A stretch of 64,000 bases of DNA from Pirellulimonas nuda (lineage in GTDB: Bacteria; Planctomycetota; Planctomycetia; Pirellulales; Lacipirellulaceae): the NCBI RefSeq assembly GCF_007750855.1, contig NZ_CP036291.1, positions 3,038,001 to 3,102,000 on the forward strand, in the 5' to 3' direction. Made by a program: the position numbers and the translations under genes. The notes below the pieces were generated by a model, which saw nothing but the letters and a program-made list of their open reading frames with translations, was not told where the DNA came from and did not search any database. How positions within the stretch are numbered: position 1 is the first letter of the stretch; each line of letters opens with the position of its first letter. Below are positions 57,392 to 64,000 of this stretch, piece by piece.

Positions 57392-58981
57392 CTACATGCG
57401 GTGCGTGAGGAGGCCCCACAGACGCATTACCACGGCGTCGGCGTAGAATCCGTTCAGGGCGTGAACGTAGAAGGCTTCACGCCACCGGAGACCCGCCTGG
57501 GACCTCAATGCAACCTGCAGGGCGGCGAGCCCGATGAAGGCAGACACCACGATCCATCCGGCGAAGACGGCCGTGGCGCCGGCTGGAGGCTGGGCGACGT
57601 AGCTTCCCACGAGACCGTCGATCGCCTGGTAGCCGCCGATGTACAGCGCCGCGACGACGGCGGCGGCTACGGCCGCCGTGCCTCGGCCCTTTTGGGAGCG
57701 GATCGCCATCGACTCCCACAATCCCATCGTCAGAGCGAGGCAGAAGACCATAGCCAGGGCGTACCCCCCCGGCTTGGCGGCAAGATCGAAGCCGAGCAGC
57801 CAGGCGATCGTCCCGCAACCGATGACCACCGACGCCGCGACGACGGGCAAACGCGCGAGCCTTGCCTGAGGAGACGCATCGAGCGGCTCTGCGCCTCGGG
57901 CGGCGTGCTCTTCCTTGAGCACGTTGCCGCTGTTGAGGAAAGCGTACGCCTTGTACAGCGAGTGGGTGACGAGGTGGAGCATTGCCGCCGAGAAGGCGCC
58001 CAGACCGCACTGCAGCATCATGAAGCCCATTTGCGCGACTGTGGAATATGCGAGCCCCTTCTTCACGCTTGATTGGGTCAGCATGACCACCCCCGCGTAA
58101 CTGGCGGTTGCTGTCCCGACGATGGCAAGCATGTCGAGGGAGGCCGGCGCATGGACGACGAGTGGACTCAGCCGGATGATCAGATAGCCGCCGGCGTTCA
58201 CAACGCCTGCGTGCATCAACGCCGAGACCGGAGTGGGGGTCTCGAGCGTCTCGGGGAGCCAACTGTGCAACGGGAACTGGGCCGACTTGGTGATTCCTCC
58301 GAAGACCACTAACCAGCCAATCCACGTCAAGCTGTACGTGCGATCCGGCGAAAGGTTTTGATCCGGCGCGATGGCGGCAAAGATGGCCGACAGATCGAAG
58401 GTCTCAAACTCGCCAAACGCGAGCAGCAGGGCCGCGATTAGGAAGAGGTCGCCAACGCGGCTGATGGCGAACTTCGTCCACGCGGCCCGCTGGGCGCCGG
58501 CCCGGCCGGGCAAGAATAGCAGCAAATGGTGCAGCGAGAGGCTGGTGGCTATCCAGGCGCCGACGAGCATTAGCAGGTTGCCCGAAAGCACAAGCAGCGA
58601 GACGCTACCGATGGTGGCGGCTACCCAGCGGAAGTAGTCTCCCTGACGCGGATCGCCGTCGAGGTAGCGGATCGAGTAGCGACACACGACGAGGCCTACA
58701 AAGCTGACCAGCATCAGGGTCAGGCTCGAAACGCCGTCAAAGTACGCGCCGCAAGCGATCGGGCCCACCGGCGGCCACCTCAGTTCGGCGATAGGATCGA
58801 CGGCGCCGCAGATCCGGCCCAGAACCCCAGCCGAGGCCAGAACAAACAGCCACGCGACGAGCAGCGTGACGGCTGTCCTGACCGCCACCGGGCGGCGGTT
58901 GCACCCGGACGCGGACGCCGCACAGAAGAAAAACAGCGAAAACGCCGAGGTAAGCAGCGCTAGCAGCAGAAGAATCGTCAT
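57392..58981 (-). CDS. dabB: DabB, NuoL/Mrp-like membrane subunit
   Basis: The 529-residue polytopic protein belongs to the proton-conducting complex I (ND5/NuoL) group. Motifs include VVFGGITKSAQFPLHSWLPE, TPVSALMHAGVVNAGGYL and MLHLVTHSLYKAYAFLNSG. It has about 13 to 15 hydrophobic segments. No other complex I genes are adjacent. It probably supplies ion flow to DabA. First gene of the minus operon. Confidence 0.92.
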   Translation of the reverse strand: MTILLLLALLTSAFSLFFFCAASASGCNRRPVAVRTAVTLLVAWLFVLASAGVLGRICGAVDPIAELRWPPVGPIACGAYFDGVSSLTLMLVSFVGLVVCRYSIRYLDGDPRQGDYFRWVAATIGSVSLLVLSGNLLMLVGAWIATSLSLHHLLLFLPGRAGAQRAAWTKFAISRVGDLFLIAALLLAFGEFETFDLSAIFAAIAPDQNLSPDRTYSLTWIGWLVVFGGITKSAQFPLHSWLPETLETPTPVSALMHAGVVNAGGYLIIRLSPLVVHAPASLDMLAIVGTATASYAGVVMLTQSSVKKGLAYSTVAQMGFMMLQCGLGAFSAAMLHLVTHSLYKAYAFLNSGNVLKEEHAARGAEPLDASPQARLARLPVVAASVVIGCGTIAWLLGFDLAAKPGGYALAMVFCLALTMGLWESMAIRSQKGRGTAAVAAAVVAALYIGGYQAIDGLVGSYVAQPPAGATAVFAGWIVVSAFIGLAALQVALRSQAGLRWREAFYVHALNGFYADAVVMRLWGLLTHRM

Positions 58982-59193
58982 GGTTCTACCGGCGGGGCGG
59001 GGAGGGATCGGGACGACACAAGAAGATTAATGCCGGAACTATACTTCGTCAATAAGGCTTCTGGTGTTTAGCCCGTTTTTTCCTTAAGATGGCGACACCG
59101 CTTGGGAGACCCCCTGCGGCTGCGGGCGCCGGGGGGTTGTCACCGAAGAGCGGCCGCCGGCCGACACCTTTTCTGCAGCGACGAGCCAGCCCG

Positions 59194-59622
59194 ATGCCTA
59201 AGAAGATTCCGCCCCAAGCGCCGACCAAGTCGGGGAAGCAAGCGAAAAAGCCACCGGGTCCGGGCGTGAAGTCGCCGCCGCTATTCTCGGCCCCGCCGAG
59301 GCGCGGCGGGCAAGAAACCCGCCACCGCTGGACGTTCCTCACCAACCACTCGCACGTCCTGATCCTGCTCAACGCAGAACCCGACCTCGTCCTGCGGGAG
59401 ATCGCCGCCAGGGTCGGGATTACCGAGCGGGCGATCCAGCAGATCCTTGCCGACCTGCAGGAAGAGGGGTTTATCGAACGCGAGAAAATCGGTCGTCGCA
59501 ACCACTACCGGGTGAAGACGGATCACTACTTGCGTCACCCCATTGAGGCCCACTGCAAGGTCGCCGACCTGCTTTCTCTCATCGTCGACCACCCCGACGC
59601 CAAGAAGAACGCTTGGCTATGA
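59194..59622 (+). CDS. Winged-helix regulator, divergent from dabB
   Basis: The protein (142 residues from the ATG at 59194) has a Lys/Pro-rich start and a winged helix-turn-helix: [40 protein letters not shown] and [12 protein letters not shown]-like wing. It resembles MarR/Lrp-type HTH domains, followed by a short helix end. The frame is open 35 codons earlier. It is divergent from dabB with 212 bp between, so it may regulate the dab-cys operon. Confidence 0.75.
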   Translation: MPKKIPPQAPTKSGKQAKKPPGPGVKSPPLFSAPPRRGGQETRHRWTFLTNHSHVLILLNAEPDLVLREIAARVGITERAIQQILADLQEEGFIEREKIGRRNHYRVKTDHYLRHPIEAHCKVADLLSLIVDHPDAKKNAWL

Positions 59623-59879
59623 TCTTAAGAGCGGTCAGGGTGCGGGCGTTTGCGGGCAGTTGGCGAAGTATGGGAACTGGCAACAGCTCACCTGTCAGAC
59701 CCGGAGTGGCTTGAGGCCGCTACCAGGGACGGTCGGTCCGCGCCGTGGGTCCGACAGGCTATTGGTGCATTGGGGCTCGACGACCGCTGGATTGCGCGGT
59801 GTGCATGAAACCCTTCTTGAACGCTAAGCCGCCACCTACGGTCTGCTCCGAGTATCGCGACCGCTGTGAGTTTCGGGAA

Positions 59880-60290
59880 CTTCCCATGGGAGAGCGGTTA
59901 CATCATCCGAGGCGGTTTGGAGGCTCAGCCAAAGTCGCAGCGGTGGACAGCACTTCGTCCAGATTCGGCTCCGACCAAGTTGCCGGAGATGGGCCGGACT
60001 CGGCGGCTGGGTGCCTCGATCTATCCGCACAGGTCTTAGCCGAGTCGGGACACCGCTGCGAGTTGGCCGTGCCGTCCATCCGCCCCGGATGAAGCGCCCT
60101 CGGTCCGTTGGCCAGTCGGCAGCCCGAAATAGGTGAGCTGCACCTGCGCGAGTTTGAGGATGGCCTCAGGCCGGGAGTCTGGGCCACCGTCGGCGACCTT
60201 ACGATCCGCTCGATATGCAGCGGTGTGGGGACCTCAGAAGCGTCGCGGCGATCCATTGGCGCTCGACCCTGCGCCTAACGACCAGCGTAA
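59880..60290 (+). repeat. Dispersed repeat, copy E (most complete solo copy)
   Basis: Left part: GGTTACATCATCCGAGGCGG, GTCGCAGCGGTGGAC, ATTCGGCTCCGACCAAG. Middle: GAGTCGGGACACCGCTGCGA and GAGTTGGCCGTGCCG. Right part: GTGAGCTGCACCTGCGCGAG, ATGCAGCGGTGTGGGGACC, CAGAAGCGTCGCGGC. CGCAGCGGTG and CACCGCTGCG face each other over about 125 bp. No gene lies between 59623 and 60365. Confidence 0.88.
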
Positions 60291-60365
60291 CCGGGCGGCG
60301 ACGTTACCGGCTGACTTTATTCTCCGTCTAATTCGCCGCTCCGGATCACGCAAATGTTCGGCACT

Positions 60366-60905
60366 CTAAGGTTCAAAGTCTGGATGTGACACTTGGCATG
60401 TCACAACACTTTGCACTCTCATTTGATCGCCCCCTGTCCTGACAAACCAAAGTTCATCTCCGTTTTGGACGAGCGTGCAATCCGATAACGGGCTATTCTC
60501 CTTTGTCGCGAATTCCTCCGATGGTTGCATTAGGATGCTGAAAGCAGCACCGTCAATTACCTGCACTTCCATCTTCGTCGAGAAGCTTTCAAAGTGACAG
60601 ACGCAATCCATTGCTAGCATTGCGGGTTGGTGGTAGTCCATAAAATCGACCGGTGGCAATCGACGGATCGACAATATCTCCATTGACGCGAATCTTCCAT
60701 GCCGGCGGACCAATGTGTCGTTGGACGCCACCTTTGATTCCAACTGCTTAACCGTCTCTGACGCGATTCGCCTATCATCAGCAGAAACGTTTCGCGGCTG
60801 GATTGAGCGGGAGTTACAACCAGATGTAGAGAGAATTCCCGCGAAAGCGACACTGACGGCTAGGATGGCTTGTGTTCGCGTCGCAGATTGCCAGTAAGTT
60901 TTCAT
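60366..60905 (-). CDS. Predicted lipoprotein of unknown function
   Basis: A 179-residue protein has a signal sequence with lipobox (AGILSTSGC, Cys at about 29), then a mixed alpha/beta domain (MEILSIRRLPPVDFMDY, AAFSILMQPSEEFATKE, CTLVQNGDELWFVRTGG). ATG at 60905 chosen because it starts the signal peptide. GC content is lower than neighbours. No family recognised. Confidence 0.65.
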   Translation of the reverse strand: MKTYWQSATRTQAILAVSVAFAGILSTSGCNSRSIQPRNVSADDRRIASETVKQLESKVASNDTLVRRHGRFASMEILSIRRLPPVDFMDYHQPAMLAMDCVCHFESFSTKMEVQVIDGAAFSILMQPSEEFATKENSPLSDCTLVQNGDELWFVRTGGDQMRVQSVVTCQVSHPDFEP

Positions 60906-61192
60906 GGTGCTCTCGAAATCAATGTTTTCGCCTGCCGAACGATTCTGCTCATTGACGGCCGCCGGAGACGGGCGCTGGCAGCGAATCCTGCATCCGATGA
61001 ACCGGCGTCCCCGAATTCGAACCGGAGGACGGCGGTTCGTGTGCAGCGATTTGTTTGGCAATTCGGTGGCCATCGCACTCGGTCGCGTGGAAGTCCTCAT
61101 CCGCCTACCATCTGCCGGAGTCATTCAAGCAGACCCTCGCCATAAGCTCTGTCAATCGCGGCATCAGATCTGTCGGAAAGTCGAAGGAACTC
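60906..61192. other. Leader region with repeat-like sequence
   Basis: On the minus strand this reads, in one frame, NKSLHTNRRPPVRIRG. I recall similar translated phrases scattered in planctomycete genomes, which hints at a dispersed repeat, but no second copy is in this window. No gene is supported. Confidence 0.35.
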
Positions 61193-61378
61193 CTACCCCC
61201 AACCGCTACTGACGCTGACCTCTTGAATCGGTCCACCCGGATTGCCGCCGGTCGAGCTATAAGACGCAGGGTCGCCATCTTCTCCACCGGAGTCGGTGAA
61301 CATCCAGCTCTCGGAGTCACTCTCACAGCGGCTCTCGGCAGCCCGCGCTAGCAGCGGCCCGACGCGTAAACGTTTCAT
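61193..61378 (-). CDS. Very small protein with Ser/Gly-rich end
   Basis: A 61-residue frame starts at ATG 61378 with AGGAGGAG about 9 bases upstream, among the best ribosome binding sites in the window. The N-terminus is basic (MKRLRVGPLLARAAESR). The C-terminal half is rich in Ser, Gly and Asp and contains SYSSTGGNPGGP and VSVSSGWG. No signal peptide. It lies 90 bp downstream of the large gene on the same strand, so is probably its last operon partner. Function unknown; a peptide precursor is one possibility. Confidence 0.5.
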   Translation of the reverse strand: MKRLRVGPLLARAAESRCESDSESWMFTDSGGEDGDPASYSSTGGNPGGPIQEVSVSSGWG

Positions 61379-61468
61379 TGCAAGGACTCCTCCTGATTGA
61401 GTTGGTTGACGCAAGGATCGCACGACGCCGTGCCGGGAGCGGGCCCGCCGGCTGCGCTGCGGCGCGCG

Positions 61469-64000
61469 TCACTCGCCCGCTTTACGCCGCTGGACTTCGA
61501 ACACCGCTTGCAGTCCGTACTCGGTGAACGTCAGCGTGGCCGAGACGTCTCCCAGCTGCGAGAGGGCCGTCGCCGCGGCGCTGGTATCCGGGGCCGTGGC
61601 GGCCTGCCTGGGGCGACTCGCGTCGCCGTGCAGGCTGCAGCGGACCGATGGTTGCTGACCCGCCGGTTGGTGGAGCGAGTACTCCCCGCCGCACGGGCAC
61701 GCGTAGCTGGTTCCAAACGCCTGGCGGGCCGCCTCGGACGGCCCTCCCGCCGCTTCGAGCGGGATGCTGGCAGCCGAGTTGAGCGGTCCCAGGTTCTCGA
61801 GACACGCCTCGCGCGCAGACTCTCCCCAAGCGAGACGCATCTCGTTGAGCCCCTGCGACCAGTGCTGGGGCTGGATCCGCAGCTGCACGTGTCCGGGGGG
61901 GCCCTCGCGGGCGGCCAGACCGCCAGCCGCCCTGCTCTGCACGAGCCCATCAATGACGTCGGGTTGTGATGCGATCACCAGGTGGTCGTCGACCCGCGCA
62001 TAGAACGCACGCAGCCGGAACCCCAGCAGCTCCCAGGCGATGCAACGGACTATCGGATCGGAGCCGGACAGGCGGTAAAAATCGAAGGAGACCGGCCGGG
62101 CAGGTTCGCTGCGGGCCGCGGTCGCAAGCAGCCCGTCGAGTTCTATCAGGAACGCATCGACGAACTTCGGGTCGTCGAGCGACCACGCGACGTAGACCGG
62201 CGCGCTGAGCGAGTTCACGACCGGCACGAGCATCAAGAGTTCGGACCGCAGCCAGCCCGATCGGTCCGCCAGCAGTCGGCCCGCGAACCGCAGGGAGTTG
62301 AAGCTGAATGCGGGCCGGGCGTCGCAGACATGGAAGCTGACATGCCGGCCCAGCCCTTGGCGGGCGAGTTTGACGATGTCGAGCCGCGCGCTGTCATTGT
62401 CCGACACTCCGAGGGAGCGGAGCCAGTCCCGCACCGTGCTCTCTCGCAGGGCGGGCCGAGGACGTGGACGCGGACGCACGGCGCGGCTGCGCCGAATTCC
62501 TTCCCCACCGTTGTAGGTGGCGTAGGCCAGGAACTCTTCTGCCGGGATATCCGGAGGCAGGACCAGAACGGCGCCGTCGGCAAACACCACGGCGAGTCCC
62601 TCTTCCCCGATCGCCCCAACCGACGCCAACGGGTCCGCAGGATCCAGCGGCAGGTCGGCGGGCTTCGTCCAGGGCACTGCCCGCGCCCTCCCGGCGTCGA
62701 CGGCCAGCAGCGTGTTGGAGAGCCCGTCGGTGATCTGCCTGAGTTGCAGGCCCCGCGGCTTAGCGTTCAAGAGACCCTTGCCGCTCAAGCCGAGGATGCT
62801 CGTGTCGCTGCCCCGATCGCCGTAGACGGCGGGCATCTGGTTGAGAAGCTCCTGGTTGTGCGGGCTGTCCCACGGCTCGTCGAGCCGGAACCGGTCGTAC
62901 AGCGCCTGCTCCTCGAGGTAGGGCAGGATGTGCACGCGCCAGCTCAGCCCGGCGCCCTGGGGGGCCCGCGGCGGGAGCCGGCGATTGGCGGACTCGAAAT
63001 TAAGCACCGCGAGTCCTATCTGCCTTAGGTTGGCGAGCGTGTCGCTGCCTCCGGGCCGGGCGTCCGCCACAAACAGGCCGTCCTTCTTCAGCGTCGCCCC
63101 GACGCTCAGCACAACCCGTTCCGACACGGGCGCTCGGGTAATGGAGGCCGGCGGACCCCCCAGGACCTGCGCAGCGGCGGAGTAGATGCTGTTGTCCAAC
63201 AGCGGCAGCACGACCGTTTCGACGCGTGAGGCGTCGGGGGCGTGGCGGATCCGGATCGCGATCGGGTCGAAGAAGGTCCGCCAGTACTGGTTGTACTCGG
63301 CAAGGAACGCATCGTAGAGCTGCTTCTCGGCGTGCGTAACGCGCTGCGCGGCGGTCTCGATCCCGGGCGCCATGCAGTGGGCGCAGCCGTGGTGGGTGCA
63401 GCGGGTCGTCTGCCCCCCGTCTTGCAGCGCGTATTGGCCCCCGTCGGGGCAGCGGATCGAGCCGTTGATGAACCCGTCGGGGAGGCATCCGCTGCGGACC
63501 AGCTGCGCGACGCTCGTCGGGCGGACGCCGTGCTCGGTGAGGTAGAGCAGCGTGGCGTAGTGGACCATCTGCAGGTGGGCGTAGCACTGCCGGCGACGCA
63601 TCTCGGTGATCTTCGAAGCGGGCCCCATCAGCCGTCGGATGAAGGGGTCCGAGAGGTAGACCAGCACGTCTTCCTCCTCGGCGCCGTACGCGTACACCGT
63701 CCGCACATAGCGGAACTCGGCGCTAGCGCCGAGCGACGCGCGGCCCGCGGGGGCCCCGCCCTGGTCGGCGCCGACCATCGTGTCGATCAACTGCTGCATC
63801 GCGAGCAAGGAGTTGCTGCGGAGGTGTACGTCGTCCCGCGGGTAGGCGGTGAAGGCGTGGACGCTGCGGTCGGAGGTGGTCACGTGGGTGTAGGCGACCC
63901 CGGCGTACTGGCCGTGTGAGACCCGGGCGCTCGGGTGGCTCCGACGCGCGGCGGCGAGCCCCTGGTCCAGCAGCCGCCGTGCGTCGCTCCCGGGCTCGAA
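61469..64000 (-). CDS. Large protein with an internal DUF1559-like domain (5' end outside window)
   Basis: The frame is open from the window edge: codons before the GTG at 63883 read FEPGSDARRLLDQGLAAARR and HGQYAGVAYTHV, so the gene begins beyond 64000. 843 residues are visible. A middle domain resembles DUF1559 (TLANLRQIGLAVLNFESANR, WRVHILPYLEEQALYDRFRL, ITDGLSNTLLAVDA) without the pilin N-terminus. Around it are two Cys-containing segments (IRCPDGGQYALQDGG; CPCGGEYSLHQPAG) that look alike and may bind zinc. Overall function unknown. Confidence 0.75.
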   Translation of the reverse strand, partial: FEPGSDARRLLDQGLAAARRSHPSARVSHGQYAGVAYTHVTTSDRSVHAFTAYPRDDVHLRSNSLLAMQQLIDTMVGADQGGAPAGRASLGASAEFRYVRTVYAYGAEEEDVLVYLSDPFIRRLMGPASKITEMRRRQCYAHLQMVHYATLLYLTEHGVRPTSVAQLVRSGCLPDGFINGSIRCPDGGQYALQDGGQTTRCTHHGCAHCMAPGIETAAQRVTHAEKQLYDAFLAEYNQYWRTFFDPIAIRIRHAPDASRVETVVLPLLDNSIYSAAAQVLGGPPASITRAPVSERVVLSVGATLKKDGLFVADARPGGSDTLANLRQIGLAVLNFESANRRLPPRAPQGAGLSWRVHILPYLEEQALYDRFRLDEPWDSPHNQELLNQMPAVYGDRGSDTSILGLSGKGLLNAKPRGLQLRQITDGLSNTLLAVDAGRARAVPWTKPADLPLDPADPLASVGAIGEEGLAVVFADGAVLVLPPDIPAEEFLAYATYNGGEGIRRSRAVRPRPRPRPALRESTVRDWLRSLGVSDNDSARLDIVKLARQGLGRHVSFHVCDARPAFSFNSLRFAGRLLADRSGWLRSELLMLVPVVNSLSAPVYVAWSLDDPKFVDAFLIELDGLLATAARSEPARPVSFDFYRLSGSDPIVRCIAWELLGFRLRAFYARVDDHLVIASQPDVIDGLVQSRAAGGLAAREGPPGHVQLRIQPQHWSQGLNEMRLAWGESAREACLENLGPLNSAASIPLEAAGGPSEAARQAFGTSYACPCGGEYSLHQPAGQQPSVRCSLHGDASRPRQAATAPDTSAAATALSQLGDVSATLTFTEYGLQAVFEVQRRKAGE

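Overview
The window looks like a piece of a planctomycete chromosome, probably Pirellulales. The base composition is GC-rich. The genes include DUF1559 prepilin-like proteins, secreted proteins ending in dockerin plus PEP-CTERM, ECF sigma / FecR pairs, a TAT-exported Gfo/Idh/MocA oxidoreductase, many secreted glycoside hydrolases, and a tyrosine recombinase with a C-terminal CPCC motif. The taxonomic call is inference from this gene content; no rRNA or tRNA was seen.

Region 1 (1-2.3 kb) is a graveyard of mobile elements: the tail of an integrase, fragments of IS66, IS3 and IS110 transposases, and a dispersed repeat. Region 2 (2.57-10.37 kb, minus strand) is the most striking part. It is a compact operon of about 14 genes carrying a complete eukaryote-like ubiquitin conjugation set: a ubiquitin-like protein, an E1, an E2 fused to a Cys-rich RING-like tail, and a JAMM deconjugase. 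Upstream in the same operon are a Ycf46-like AAA+ ATPase, DUF1257 and DUF2997 proteins, a lipoprotein and several unrecognised small proteins. Region 3 (10.5-15.4 kb) holds an ISL3-type remnant, an integrase framed by two halves of a repeat element, and an apparently intact IS3-family element with a -1 frameshift site.

Region 4 (15.7-26.5 kb) mixes ordinary genes (a cupin-rhodanese fusion, a secreted phosphoesterase, an ECF sigma/FecR pair, a leucine-rich-repeat protein) with an IS5-family element, an IS110-family element and nested IS debris. Region 5 (26.6-32.9 kb) is one giant surface-protein gene that has been damaged twice. Its 5' end is replaced in frame by an IS3 OrfA, and its 3' end is split by an IS903-like element with a clean 9-bp target duplication. 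Region 6 (33.0-50.4 kb) is a polysaccharide-use locus: GH62-CE1 fusion, GH2, ECF sigma/FecR, PEP-CTERM proteins, DUF1559, GH44, Gfo/Idh/MocA and GH29, suited to plant or algal glycans with arabinose, galactose, glucan and fucose.

Region 7 (51.0-59.6 kb) is a minus-strand operon of dabB, dabA, a carbonic-anhydrase-like gene, cysD and a cysN-cysC fusion, with a winged-helix regulator divergent from it. It joins energy-coupled inorganic-carbon accumulation to sulfate activation. Region 8 (59.6-64 kb) has a solo repeat copy, a lipoprotein, a very small gene with a strong ribosome binding site, and a large protein running off the window. A dispersed repeat of up to about 400 bp recurs at about 0.1, 12.0/13.4, 21.6, 50.7 and 59.9 kb and is tied to the integrase gene.
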